A DNA stretch of 64,000 nt. It comes from Kribbella italica. GTDB taxonomy: Bacteria > Actinomycetota > Actinomycetes > Propionibacteriales > Kribbellaceae. Numbering within the stretch: the stretch's first letter is position 1; each line of letters begins with the position of its first letter. Below, piece after piece: positions 35,374-46,216 of this stretch. The DNA lies in assembly GCF_014205135.1 (NCBI RefSeq), contig NZ_JACHMY010000001.1, positions 3,100,001 through 3,164,000 of the forward strand, given 5' to 3'. The position numbers were made by a program, and so were the translations under genes. The notes beneath the pieces are model-generated. The model did no database searches. It was not told where the DNA came from and saw only the letters and a program-made list of their open reading frames with translations.

Positions 35374-35408
35374 GGTCGCGCGCGTTGAACCAACCAGCGC
35401 GCGCGACC
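35374..35408. repeat. 11-bp inverted repeat upstream of Ser/Thr kinase gene
   Basis: GGTCGCGCGCG (35374-35384) and CGCGCGCGACC (35398-35408) are perfect complements around 13 nt, in the 244-bp divergent gap between the HAD and kinase genes. The rest of that gap shows no gene. The arms are simple GC alternations, so chance is possible. Confidence 0.4.
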
Positions 35409-35524
35409 GCACTCATCATCGCCAACCACCGACCCGCGCGGCAAACGCTGCACAAGATCGCGGCCCGCGCATGCCCGGTCACGCCTTGGGGTACCTGGGG
35501 AGTCTCACGGGGACGCGGGAGGCC

Positions 35525-36433
35525 ATGATGCGGATCGCGAATCGGTACGAGCTGGAGACGATGATCGGCCGGGGCGGGATGGGCGAGGTCTGGCGCGCCA
35601 CCGACGAGCTGCTCGGCCGCCCGGTCGCCGTCAAGCTGCTGCCACCGGAGCACAGCGGCGCCCAGGCGATGGAACGCTTCCGCCGCGAGGCGCATGCCGG
35701 TGCCGTGGTCAACAATCCGCACGTGATCGGCGTCCACGACTTCGGCCCGTACGGCGACAGCTGCTACCTGGTGATGGAACTCGTCGACGGCGACAACCTC
35801 GCCGCCGAGCTGCGCCGCGAGGGCTGCTTCGAGCCGGCCGCCGCCGCGTGGATCGCCGCCCAGGTCGCCGAAGGTCTGGCCGCGGCCCACCACGAGGGCG
35901 TCGTCCATCGCGACATCAAGCCCGGCAACCTGCTGATCACCGCGGATCGCACGGTGAAGATCGCCGACTTCGGCATCGCCCGCTTCGTCGCCGACCCCAC
36001 CGCCGACGACACTCCCCCGGGCCACATCCTCGGCACCAGCTACTACCTCGCCCCCGAACGCGCGAGCGCGCAACCGTCCGGCCCCGCCGCCGATGTCTAT
36101 TCCCTCGGCTGCGTGCTCTACCAACTCCTGACCGGCGACCCGCCCTTCGTCGCCGACACTCCCACCGGCGTCCTCCGCCAGCACCTCCACCAGTGCCCGG
36201 CCCAGCCCGACCAGGTCCACCGCAACTTCCGCCGGTACCTCCTCCGCATGCTCGCCAAGAACCCCGCCGACCGCCCCAACGCGACGGATGTGGCCACCTG
36301 GTGCTGGCACACCTACCTGAAGTCTCCCCACCGTCGCCCCCGCCGCATCCACCTCCCGACAGTCGCCCCCGCCGACACCGCCCCGGCTCCGATCTCCGGC
36401 GACCTGACCGCCGCCACCGACCTCGCCGGCTAA
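35525..36433 (+). CDS. Soluble Hanks-type serine/threonine protein kinase
   Basis: 302 aa, essentially only a kinase domain. The Gly loop is MIGRGGMGEVWRA, the ATP lysine is in PVAVKLLPPE, the catalytic loop is HRDIKPGNLL, the DFG motif is KIADFGIARF, and LGTSYYLAPERA is the P+1 region. Most actinobacterial relatives carry a membrane helix and PASTA or other sensor domains, and here only a short basic/proline-rich tail follows (about 265-302). It is therefore probably cytoplasmic. The start ATG 35525 has GGGAGG upstream. The stop overlaps the convergent SGNH gene by 4 bp. Confidence 0.92.
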   Translation: MMRIANRYELETMIGRGGMGEVWRATDELLGRPVAVKLLPPEHSGAQAMERFRREAHAGAVVNNPHVIGVHDFGPYGDSCYLVMELVDGDNLAAELRREGCFEPAAAAWIAAQVAEGLAAAHHEGVVHRDIKPGNLLITADRTVKIADFGIARFVADPTADDTPPGHILGTSYYLAPERASAQPSGPAADVYSLGCVLYQLLTGDPPFVADTPTGVLRQHLHQCPAQPDQVHRNFRRYLLRMLAKNPADRPNATDVATWCWHTYLKSPHRRPRRIHLPTVAPADTAPAPISGDLTAATDLAG

Positions 36434-37068
36434 CGCCCTTCGACCAAGTCTGTACAAATGCGCCAGGTCGCGCGCCTGATCAGCTCCGCCGTCTCGGAGT
36501 CCACGCCCTTGACCGGCAACTCGATCCCCACCGGGTTCTCCTCCAGCAACGCGATCAGGAAGACACAGGCCGCGAGATAGCTGCCGGCCGGCGCGGGGTG
36601 GCTGTTGTCGGCGTCGTGCAGGGCCGGCTCGTCGTACGTCGCCAAGAAGCGCTCCCACACGAGTCCGACCGGGATCAGCGTGGCGCCGGTCTCGGCCGCG
36701 CCGGCGGCGTACGCGGTGGTGAGTGCAACCTGGGCCTCGGGTTGGTTGCGGCGGGCCCACGTCAGGTACAGCGCGGTCCGCGCGCCGGCGGCCTCGATCG
36801 CCGCGTGGAAGTCCCGGACGCTGTCGCGCATCCGCGCCGGGCTCTTCACCGGCAGCGTGCTCTGCTCCTGCAGGACGACGACGTCGTACTCACCGGACGC
36901 GATCTCGGCGAGCGCCTTCCCCGCGTTCAGGTGCTGCCGCAACGACGCCCCACCGGCGGAGATCAACTGATGGGTGACCTCGATCCCCCGCGCCGACGCC
37001 AGCGCGGCGACCGTGCCGGGCAGGTTGTTGCGTGAGGTGAAGCTGTTGCCGACGTACAGGATCCGCAT
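36430..37068 (-). CDS. SGNH-hydrolase-like protein
   Basis: 212 aa. Block I is YVGNSFTSRNNLP (GNS replaces GDS), block II-like GGASLRQHL, block III-like YDVVVLQEQS, and block V is DNSHPAPAGSYLAA with the Asp-x-x-His pair. There is no signal peptide, so it is likely cytoplasmic. The reaction is probably ester hydrolysis on a small acylated substrate, but this is unproven. ATG 37068 is chosen over 37113 because TACCGT lies 6 nt upstream, the leaderless arrangement seen for other genes here. Confidence 0.75.
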   Translation of the reverse strand: MRILYVGNSFTSRNNLPGTVAALASARGIEVTHQLISAGGASLRQHLNAGKALAEIASGEYDVVVLQEQSTLPVKSPARMRDSVRDFHAAIEAAGARTALYLTWARRNQPEAQVALTTAYAAGAAETGATLIPVGLVWERFLATYDEPALHDADNSHPAPAGSYLAACVFLIALLEENPVGIELPVKGVDSETAELIRRATWRICTDLVEGR

Positions 37069-37074
37069 GCGCCG

Positions 37075-37080
37075 ACGGTA
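37075..37080 (-). promoter_or_regulatory. -10 element of leaderless SGNH-like gene
   Basis: TACCGT on the minus strand ends 6 nt before the ATG at 37068. Confidence 0.4.
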
Positions 37081-37096
37081 CTGGAACAAGTGAAGG

Positions 37097-37134
37097 CTCG
37101 GCCTGGCCGTCACGGGGGGAACGGCCAGGTCGAG
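37097..37134 (-). terminator. Hairpin downstream of the crystallin/aerolysin-like gene pair
   Basis: Arms 37097-37110 and 37121-37134 pair over 14 positions with one mismatch (a G-U pair in the plus-strand transcript), around a 10-nt loop. It lies 90 bp after the stop at 37225 and is followed on the minus strand by a modestly T-rich stretch. Confidence 0.5.
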
Positions 37135-37224
37135 CCGGAAGGAAGGTATCGATTCCAGCAGGGATTCGGCAAGCCCCTGAGAGAAATCGACACCGTTCAG
37201 TCACCTAGTGGACTGCCGGAGGCG

Positions 37225-37833
37225 TCAGCCGCAGTGCTGGCTCTTCTCCTCCGGGCTCATCACGGCGGTCTTCTTGGTGATCAGGCCGGGCGCGTCCTTG
37301 ACCGGACCGACCGCCTCGAACTCCTGGTACCAGATGTAGTGGTCGTAGAAGCGGTCCGGGAAGTGCATCTCGTACTGACCCTTGACCCGGTTCATCTCGG
37401 TGGACCGCTCGACCCAGCCCTTCTCGCCGGGCTTGACGTCGATGCTGTCGTCCTGGCCGACCGTGCTCGAGCTCTCCCAGGTGTGCTGGTACGACGTCTC
37501 GATCGACACCTTGAACACGTCGGAGAACCCGTACTCGGCCGACAGCGAGACGCCGAAGCTGTTCGACTCACCGGTCGTCTCGGACCACTTCACCGTCGAG
37601 CGCTGCAGGTCGGCCGTGCAGTTGAACACCGTGTCGCCGACCTGGTGGATGTCTCCGCGGAAGGTCTCCGGCGGCCCGTACGGGTGGAACACGCAGGTGT
37701 CGGTCCCGTTGTTGCACTTGTCCAGCAGTTCGCGTCCGGTCGGTCCGTCCGCGGCGTACGCCGACGAGGCGGTCAGGGTGGTGGCGGCCGCGAGGAACGC
37801 GGCACCGGTCAGGGCGATCACTCGTTTCGACAT
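37225..37833 (-). CDS. Secreted protein with possible aerolysin/ETX-MTX2-like beta-pore region
   Basis: 202 aa. Signal peptide 1-28 (ends SSAYA). From about residue 70 to 160 there are long amphipathic beta-strands rich in Ser/Thr (STVKWSETTGESNSFGVSLS, VSIETSYQHTWESSSTVG, then DVKPGEKGWVERS). That pattern resembles the insertion and stalk strands of aerolysin-like pore formers. Four cysteines may pair. The similarity is judged by eye, so the function is tentative. It lies 63 bp downstream of the beta/gamma-crystallin-like gene on the same strand with its own ribosome site (GAGGAAG). Confidence 0.6.
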   Translation of the reverse strand: MSKRVIALTGAAFLAAATTLTASSAYAADGPTGRELLDKCNNGTDTCVFHPYGPPETFRGDIHQVGDTVFNCTADLQRSTVKWSETTGESNSFGVSLSAEYGFSDVFKVSIETSYQHTWESSSTVGQDDSIDVKPGEKGWVERSTEMNRVKGQYEMHFPDRFYDHYIWYQEFEAVGPVKDAPGLITKKTAVMSPEEKSQHCG

Positions 37834-37896
37834 GGTTCTACTTCCTCACTTGGTGGGTTGGGGCGAAACCGTCGCAGGGGAAGGGGGACGTGCTGC

Positions 37897-38496
37897 TCAG
37901 CTGAAGCCGACCGAGTCGGTCCGGTCGTCCATGAACTGGCCGATCCAGCCGGTGTTGGCGGTGAAGGGCCCGTCCCGGTCGCCGGTCAGGTTGGCGTCGG
38001 GGTAGAGCCAGATCTTGCAGCTGGCCCAGGGCTGGACCGAGCTGATCCGGTTGAACCAGTCGCCGGGGAAGGTGAACTCGTAGTTGATCACTCCGTCGGA
38101 GCCGTCGCACAGCCCCGCACCGGTGACGGTGAAGGAGTCTCCGCCGAAGTCGCGGTTGTCGAAGAAGGTGCCCTGGATGACCTCGCCGGCGGCCGCGTCC
38201 CGGCCCGACTTGTTGCCCAAGGCCCGTGTCTGGGCCGCGACGGTCTGCTGGACCTGACGGTCCAGCGCCGCCTTGCCGGCCGCGTCCGGGACCTGGGCCG
38301 GCGCCGTCGTCACCGCGCCGTGCGTCGCCGTACTGATCGCTTCGGTGAAGGTCGCGAAGCACTGCTGGGCACCACCGCTGAAGCTCCCCACACAGTGCTG
38401 GGCGGACGGCGGTGCGGCGGACTCCGCGGACGGTATGGAAAGCAGTCCTGAGATTCCCAAGGTGGCGACTCCTGCCAGGGCGGTTGCCTTGCGCAT
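37897..38496 (-). CDS. Secreted beta/gamma-crystallin-like protein (peptidase inhibitor I36 type)
   Basis: 199 aa. Signal peptide 1-27 (ends AESA). After an N-terminal segment with two cysteines (QHCVGSFSGGAQQCFATF), residues about 105-199 form a beta/gamma-crystallin-like domain: GTFFDNRDFGGDSFTVTG, FPGDWFNRISSVQPWASC and WLYPDANLTGDRDGPFTANT. Streptomyces proteins of this type include metalloprotease inhibitors (family I36) and calcium binders. It is the first gene of a likely two-gene transcript with the pore-former-like protein. Confidence 0.82.
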   Translation of the reverse strand: MRKATALAGVATLGISGLLSIPSAESAAPPSAQHCVGSFSGGAQQCFATFTEAISTATHGAVTTAPAQVPDAAGKAALDRQVQQTVAAQTRALGNKSGRDAAAGEVIQGTFFDNRDFGGDSFTVTGAGLCDGSDGVINYEFTFPGDWFNRISSVQPWASCKIWLYPDANLTGDRDGPFTANTGWIGQFMDDRTDSVGFS

Positions 38497-38862
38497 CTGA
38501 ACTCAACTCCAACGTCGGACTGATGGACGGTGGCGGGCGATTCACTCCGCCGCCGGGACATGTGCCCGCTCTCATCGGTTCCAGACAGCTCATCTGAGCG
38601 TAAAGTAGTTGCCTAGTCACCCTTTATTCCTGGTTTCACGCGGCAGACAACGATTTCCGGTGACCCGCCCGGAGACCCATACGCAAAGTGACCGCAACAT
38701 CACCGAGACATCCGGAACCGTTTGCGCAAACGCTTCCTATTTCTTCAGCTCCCGAAGGAAGCGCGGCCGGCCACGCGCGCCGGCCGCGCCCTCGCTCCGA
38801 AACTTATGCACAACCGGCGCGTGGGATGCTGGACGCCAGGACAACGAGCGGAGGAGACACCG
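38497..38862. other. 366-bp intergenic region, no gene seen
   Basis: Lower in GC than its surroundings, especially 38590-38760. It holds the minus-strand promoter region of the crystallin-like gene, the palindrome at 38719-38732 and the plus-strand leader of the SRPBCC gene. Short ORFs here have no family-like sequence and no ribosome sites. Confidence 0.6.
38719..38732. promoter_or_regulatory. 14-bp perfect palindrome, LacI-type operator candidate
   Basis: CGTTTGCGCAAACG is fully self-complementary with the central GC and TTTGC half sites common for LacI-family operators in actinobacteria. It lies 131 bp upstream of the GTG at 38863 and 223 bp upstream of the divergent crystallin-like gene. 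No LacI gene is adjacent, and the only one in the window is at 28989. Confidence 0.5.
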
Positions 38863-40206
38863 GTGGGTCTGAGCCTCAGCAGCATCGTTCCGGCACCACG
38901 TGACGAGGTGTTCGCCTGGCACGAGCGCCCGGGCGCGATCGAGCGGCTGACGCCCCCGTGGATGCCGGTCCGGATCAAGCAGGAGACCGACGACCTCGGC
39001 GCCGGCCGCGCGGTGCTCGGATTCCCGTTCGGGATCGACTGGGTCGCGCAGCACAGCGAGTCGGTGCCGCCGGACCACTTCGTCGACGAGCTCACCTCGG
39101 CCCCGTTGCGCTGGGCGGTGAACTGGCGGCACACCCACCAGTTCGATGCTGTCGGCAACGACCAGACCCGGGTCACCGACCAGGTCGACAGCAACGTGCC
39201 CGGTTTCCTGCTCCGCTCGATGCTCGTCTACCGGCACCAGCAGCTCGCCGACGACCTGGCCGCCCGGCGCCGCGCGCAGGGCGATCCACTGACCGTCGCG
39301 GTGACCGGCACCCACGGCACCATCGGCCGCGCCCTGGTCGCCCTGCTCGGGACGGCGGGCCACACGGTCATCAAGCTCGTCCGCGGCGAACCCTCCAGCC
39401 CGTCCGACCGCCGGTGGAACCCCGACCATCCCGCCGACGACCTGCTGCAGGGTGTCGACGCCGTCGTTCACCTCGCCGGCGCGTCGATCGCCGGCCGGTT
39501 CACCGACGCCCACCGGAACGCGATCGTCGAGTCCCGGATCGGCCCGACCACCGCGCTCGCGACACTCGCCGCGGCCAGTGACCCGCGCGTCTTCGTCTGT
39601 GCCTCGGCGATCGGCTGGTACGGCGCCGACCGCGGCGACGAGCTCCTTACCGAGCACAGCGAGCGCGGCACCGGCTTCCTCGCCGAGCTGGTCGAGAACT
39701 GGGAGCGCGCCACCGACCCGGCCCGCGACGGCGGCGTCCGCGTGGTCAACCTCCGCACCGGCCTGGTCCAGACTCCGGCCGGCGGCATCCTCCGCCTCCA
39801 GTACCCGATGTTCGCCGTCGGGCTCGGCGGACCGCTTGCCAGTGGCAACCAATGGCAACCGTGGATCGGCCTCGACGACCTGCTCGACATCTACCACCGC
39901 GCCCTGTACGACGACCAGCTGTCCGGTCCGGTCAACGGCGTCGGTCCCAACCCGGTCCGCAACCGCGACTACACGGCCACGCTGGCGCGCGTCGTCCACC
40001 GCCCGGCGCTGCTCCGCGTCCCGTCGTTCGGCCCGCGCGTCCTGCTCGGCCCCGAAGGCGCGAAGGAGCTCGCCGAGGCGTCCCAGCGCGTCGTCCCCGC
40101 CGTACTGGACCAGCTCGGCCACACGTTCCGCTACCCGGAGCTAGAGCCGGCCCTGCGTCATCTGCTCGGCCGCAACTCCAGCGTGGACAGCGCTCCGAGC
40201 ACCTGA
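38863..40206 (+). CDS. SRPBCC domain fused to TIGR01777-family epimerase-like SDR
   Basis: 447 aa. Residues about 1-145 form an SRPBCC (START-like) ligand-binding domain (SLSSIVPAPRDEVFAWHERPG). From about 150 an atypical SDR of the TIGR01777/YfcH family follows: VAVTGTHGTIGRALVALL, VDAVVHLAGASIAGRFTDAH, CASAIGWYGADRGDELLTE and a C-terminal domain with LRVPSFGPRVLLG. The biochemical role of this family is unknown. GTG 38863 is chosen because GGAGGAG is 7 nt upstream and the SRPBCC domain starts there. Its last 49 bp overlap the convergent methyltransferase gene. Confidence 0.88.
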   Translation: MGLSLSSIVPAPRDEVFAWHERPGAIERLTPPWMPVRIKQETDDLGAGRAVLGFPFGIDWVAQHSESVPPDHFVDELTSAPLRWAVNWRHTHQFDAVGNDQTRVTDQVDSNVPGFLLRSMLVYRHQQLADDLAARRRAQGDPLTVAVTGTHGTIGRALVALLGTAGHTVIKLVRGEPSSPSDRRWNPDHPADDLLQGVDAVVHLAGASIAGRFTDAHRNAIVESRIGPTTALATLAAASDPRVFVCASAIGWYGADRGDELLTEHSERGTGFLAELVENWERATDPARDGGVRVVNLRTGLVQTPAGGILRLQYPMFAVGLGGPLASGNQWQPWIGLDDLLDIYHRALYDDQLSGPVNGVGPNPVRNRDYTATLARVVHRPALLRVPSFGPRVLLGPEGAKELAEASQRVVPAVLDQLGHTFRYPELEPALRHLLGRNSSVDSAPST

Positions 40207-41165
40207 CGGGTGCCGACCAGGTCGAGCCCGGCCTCCCCGGCCAGCGCCGCGAATTCCGCCGCCGACCGCTCGCCGACGCCGAACACGGCGTACATCAACA
40301 GGTCGGAGGCCAGGTCGGCGTCGTTCTCCGCGCCGCCGGTCAGCCGTTCGACGATCACGATCGGCGCGTCTCCGGCGGCCTGCGACAGACGCTCGAGGAT
40401 GGCCACCGTCTCGCCGTCGGGCCAGTTGTGCAGCACCTGGGCGATCAGGTAGAGATCGGCTCCCGCGGGTAGCGGCTCGAAGAAGCTCTGCGTGGCGATC
40501 GCGACCCGGTCGCTCAGCCCCTGCTCGGCGAAGGAACGTCCGGCGCGTTCAGCCGTCGACGGCAGCTCGACCAGCGTCCCCCGAGTCTCGGGATACGCCA
40601 GCAGGACGGCACCGAGCAGTGCGCCGGTCCCGCCACCCACATCGACGACGTGCTCGTCGCTGAGCCCCAGCGCCTCGACCAGCCGCCCGGTCCAGTGCCC
40701 GGACCACTCCGCCAACTGCCCGTCGAACGACGCCACCAGCTGCTCGTCGTCGCCCAGCTCGGCGTAGAACGACTTGCCGCGCGCCGCCTCGTACCCCGAT
40801 CCGCCGGTCCGGATCGCCTCGACCAGCCCCGGCCACGCGTCGTCCACCCGTGCGTATCCCCGGCCGTGATCGAGCCGGGCCCGCGTCGCGTCCTCGAGCA
40901 GCAACCACCCGCGCGGTCCCAGGCCGACTTGGTCGTCGTCCAGGGTGAAGTACCCGTCCCGAGCCAGCAGCCGGACCAACTTGCGGACCCCGGCGACCTG
41001 AGCGCCCACGGCCCCCGCCAGCTCCGGGGCTCCAAGTGGTCCTCCGGCGACCCGCGACGCCAGATCGAGCGTCACCGCAGCCCGCAGTGCGTACGGCGTC
41101 GTGAGATCCGCCGTCCGGTGCAGCTCCTGCAAGGCCTGGGCGACTTCCTCCGGCGTCCGTGTCAT
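40158..41165 (-). CDS. SAM-dependent O-methyltransferase (acetylserotonin/hydroxyneurosporene type)
   Basis: 335 aa. An N-terminal dimerisation winged helix (about 10-100, ALRAAVTLDLASRVAGGPLG) precedes the methyltransferase domain with motif I VVDVGGGTGALLGAVLLAYP, GTLVELPSTAERA, and LIAQVLHNWPDGETVAIL carrying the catalytic-histidine position of plant-like O-methyltransferases. The substrate is probably a phenolic or hydroxy metabolite. The start is only 4 bp after the stop of the siderophore-binding lipoprotein, so it shares the iron-box promoter and may act on a siderophore or related molecule. That is inference. Confidence 0.87.
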   Translation of the reverse strand: MTRTPEEVAQALQELHRTADLTTPYALRAAVTLDLASRVAGGPLGAPELAGAVGAQVAGVRKLVRLLARDGYFTLDDDQVGLGPRGWLLLEDATRARLDHGRGYARVDDAWPGLVEAIRTGGSGYEAARGKSFYAELGDDEQLVASFDGQLAEWSGHWTGRLVEALGLSDEHVVDVGGGTGALLGAVLLAYPETRGTLVELPSTAERAGRSFAEQGLSDRVAIATQSFFEPLPAGADLYLIAQVLHNWPDGETVAILERLSQAAGDAPIVIVERLTGGAENDADLASDLLMYAVFGVGERSAAEFAALAGEAGLDLVGTRQVLGALSTLELRPSR

Positions 41166-41169
41166 CCGG

Positions 41170-42135
41170 TCAGCCTTTCAGAGCCGCCGCGAAGAGCGGA
41201 ACCACCTTGTCCAGCGCGTAGCTGGTGGACAGCACCGAGTCGGTCGCGAAGGCCGAGCTGATCGTCTTGTCGTCGAACACCACCGAGTGGCCGGCCTTCA
41301 CCGACGGCACCGCCTGGAACAGCGCATCGCCGGTGATGTCCTGCGCCTTGACCCCGATCGGCGCCATCACGACCAGGTCCGCGTTCAGCTGGTCGAGGTT
41401 CTCCCGCGAGACCGGCACGGAGAACTTCTCCGTCGCCTTCGCCTGGATCGTCGGGTTGTTCCTGAACCCCAGCCGCTCGACGAAGTTCACCCGCCCGGTC
41501 CCGCTGACGTACGCGCCGTAGCCCTCACCGGTCTTCGCGCCGAGCGTGATCGTCTTGCCCGCGAACTCCGGGTTCGCGGCAACGGCCCGCTCGAACTTCT
41601 GCTTGGTCGCGGCAATCAACTCCTTGCCCTGCTCCACCTTGCCGAGCGCCGCGGCGACCATCTCGGTCTGCTGCTCCCAGGAGACCTTGTACGACTCACC
41701 ACCGGTCGGGATGCCGACCGTCGGCGCGATCTCCTTCAGCGTGTCGTACCGGTCCTGGTCCCCGCTCGACTTCGTGTCCAGGATCAGATCCGGCGTCAGC
41801 GCCGCGACCTTCTCGTACTCCGGCTCCAGCGTCCCGATCAGCTGCGGCGCCTGCTGGTACTTGCCCTTGGCCCAGACCCCGACACCCTCCCCGCCGAAGG
41901 CGAGCCAGTCGCTCGCCCCGACCGGCTGCACCCCGAGCGCCAGCGCGGTCTCCGCGTCGCCCCAGCCCAGCGCCACCACCCGCTTCGGCTCCGCCGGGAT
42001 CGAGACCTCCCCGAACTTCGTCGCCACCTTCGCGTACGGCGCTCCGCCACCGGTCGCGCCGCCGGAATCACTCCCGCACGCCACCAAGGACCCACCGACG
42101 ACGGCAACCAGCACGAAAGCAACGAGTCTGCGCAT
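41170..42135 (-). CDS. Siderophore-type iron ABC transporter substrate-binding lipoprotein
   Basis: 321 aa. Lipoprotein signal with lipobox SLVACG (Cys20). The TroA/FecB-like fold shows PKRVVALGWGDAETALALGV, KVAALTPDLILDT and PVSRENLDQLNADLVVMAPI. It should bind a ferric siderophore for ABC import, but permease and ATPase genes are not in the window. ATG 42135 is preceded by a TATCCT -10 at 7 nt spacing, suggesting a leaderless start, and by an IdeR/DtxR-like iron box overlapping that -10. The gene sits 20 bp after the carboxypeptidase stop. Confidence 0.92.
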   Translation of the reverse strand: MRRLVAFVLVAVVGGSLVACGSDSGGATGGGAPYAKVATKFGEVSIPAEPKRVVALGWGDAETALALGVQPVGASDWLAFGGEGVGVWAKGKYQQAPQLIGTLEPEYEKVAALTPDLILDTKSSGDQDRYDTLKEIAPTVGIPTGGESYKVSWEQQTEMVAAALGKVEQGKELIAATKQKFERAVAANPEFAGKTITLGAKTGEGYGAYVSGTGRVNFVERLGFRNNPTIQAKATEKFSVPVSRENLDQLNADLVVMAPIGVKAQDITGDALFQAVPSVKAGHSVVFDDKTISSAFATDSVLSTSYALDKVVPLFAAALKG

Positions 42136-42140
42136 GGAAC

Positions 42141-42155
42141 CAAGGATAGGCTGCC

Positions 42156-42159
<4 letters not shown>
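42141..42159. promoter_or_regulatory. IdeR/DtxR-type iron box overlapping -10 of siderophore-binding protein gene
   Basis: CAAGGATAGGCTGCCCTAA matches 14 of 19 positions of the IdeR consensus TTAGGTTAGGCTAACCTAA. It covers the minus-strand -10 TATCCT (42143-42148), 7 nt from the ATG, so an iron-loaded repressor would block transcription. The right end overlaps the stop codon of the upstream peptidase gene. Confidence 0.75.
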
Positions 42160-45067
<2,908 letters not shown>

Positions 45068-45128
45068 TCACACAGTGGACGGACCCCTCAACACGAAGCG
45101 TGAGAAGTTTTCATCAGTGCTGAAGGTC

Positions 45129-45157
45129 TTGGAAACTCACTGCCCAACCGCTTTACT
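45129..45157 (+). promoter_or_regulatory. Sigma-70-like promoter of Tat-leader/amidase genes
   Basis: TTGGAA (45129-45134) and TTTACT (45152-45157) are 17 bp apart, within an AT-rich stretch 38 bp ahead of the small ORF start at 45195. Confidence 0.5.
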
Positions 45158-45194
45158 AACAACTCCTCCCCAGTCCGCCCTGAAGGAGAGTTCC

Positions 45195-45353
45195 ATGAGG
45201 AACACCCGCCCCCACCTGGTCGCCCGCCGCCGTCTACTGCTCGGCGTACCGGCCGTTGTCGCCGCCGCGACCCTCGCCCCCCGCGCCGCGACCGCCGCCG
45301 GCAACCAGCCGCACGTGATCGAGTGCGTCGCCGACCTGCTGCAGGCCCGCTGA
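45195..45353 (+). CDS. 52-aa Tat-signal mini-protein coupled to amidase
   Basis: 52 aa. An almost complete twin-arginine signal peptide (VARRRLLLGVPAVVAAATLA, cleavage likely after ATA or ATAAG) is followed by only about 16 residues (QPHVIECVADLLQAR). GAAGGAG precedes the ATG. Its TGA shares one base with the amidase ATG (TGATG, 45351-45355). Either it is an exported peptide translated together with the amidase, or it is the signal peptide of the amidase separated by a frameshift. Confidence 0.6.
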   Translation: MRNTRPHLVARRRLLLGVPAVVAAATLAPRAATAAGNQPHVIECVADLLQAR

Positions 45354-46162
45354 TGGCCACCATTCCCTGGCTGGCCGACGTGCTGCGGGCAGCCGGTGTC
45401 CAGGTCATCGAAGAAGGTAACTGGCAAGGCCGGATGCGCCCGGGATCGTTCAACCCGATCGGCGTGCTCTGGCACCACACCGCGTCGTCCACCACGAGCC
45501 CGAGCAACCCGCACCCGGCGCTCAACATCGTCATCAACGGCCGCCCCGACCTGGCGGGCCCGCTGGCTCAGGCGCTGGTCGACTACAACGGCGTCTTCCA
45601 CATCATCTCGGCCGGCCGCTGCAACCACGCCGGTACCGCGCGGGTCAGCGGCCCGATCCCGGCCGGCGACGGCAACACGATGCTGATCGGCTGGGAGATC
45701 GACTACAACGGGGTCAGCCAGACGATGAGCCCGGCGCAGTACCAGGCCTCGCTCAAGGCGACCGCCGCCGTCCTGCGCCAGCTCGGCAAGGACGCGTCGT
45801 ACGCCCGCGGCCACCGCGAGACCAGTACGACGGGCAAGATCGACCCGTACGGCGTCAACCTCGACACGATGCGCAGCGAGGTCGCCGCGATCCTCGGTGG
45901 CACGCCTCCCCCGACGTACAACTTCAGCACGTACGGCACCGGCGTCCGTGTCCGGGCGGACGCCCGCCTGAGCGCGCCGATCGTTGCCACTCTGGCCGGT
46001 CCGACCCAGGTCTTCGTCCAGTGCCAGAAGCAGGGCGACACGGTCACCGCCGAGGGCACCACCAACAACTGGTGGTCCCGCCTGCGCGACCAGGGCGGCT
46101 ACATCAGCAACATCTACATCGACCACCCGGCCGCCCAGCTGCCCGGCATTCCCAACTGCTAG
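45353..46162 (+). CDS. N-acetylmuramoyl-L-alanine amidase (Amidase_2) with C-terminal SH3-like domain
   Basis: 269 aa. The Amidase_2 zinc site uses the histidines of GVLWHHTASSTTSP and ARGHRETSTTGKIDP, with the conserved YNGVFHIISAGRCNHAG between. After a proline linker (about residue 185) a bacterial SH3-like domain follows (GVRVRADARLSAPIVATLAG...GGYISNIYI). It cleaves the bond between muramic acid and L-alanine in peptidoglycan. The ORF itself has no signal peptide. The only export signal is the upstream 52-aa ORF, in another frame. A strong terminator follows at 46184. Confidence 0.9.
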   Translation: MATIPWLADVLRAAGVQVIEEGNWQGRMRPGSFNPIGVLWHHTASSTTSPSNPHPALNIVINGRPDLAGPLAQALVDYNGVFHIISAGRCNHAGTARVSGPIPAGDGNTMLIGWEIDYNGVSQTMSPAQYQASLKATAAVLRQLGKDASYARGHRETSTTGKIDPYGVNLDTMRSEVAAILGGTPPPTYNFSTYGTGVRVRADARLSAPIVATLAGPTQVFVQCQKQGDTVTAEGTTNNWWSRLRDQGGYISNIYIDHPAAQLPGIPNC

Positions 46163-46183
46163 AGCCTCTTCCAGCAGCAGATG

Positions 46184-46214
46184 AGGCGCGTCACCCCTTG
46201 TGGGTGACGCGCCT
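46184..46214 (+). terminator. Terminator after amidase gene (13-bp stem)
   Basis: AGGCGCGTCACCC (46184-46196) and its exact complement (46202-46214) are separated by 5 nt. TTCTCAGTT follows on the plus strand. It lies between the amidase stop and the convergent pseudogene stop, so it can serve both. Confidence 0.8.
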
Positions 46215-46216
46215 TC

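Noticed and set aside
38722..38862. N-terminal extension of the SRPBCC-TIGR01777 ORF
   Set aside because: The extra residues are unlike the family, the start would be TTG without a ribosome site, and GTG 38863 has GGAGGAG and the domain start.
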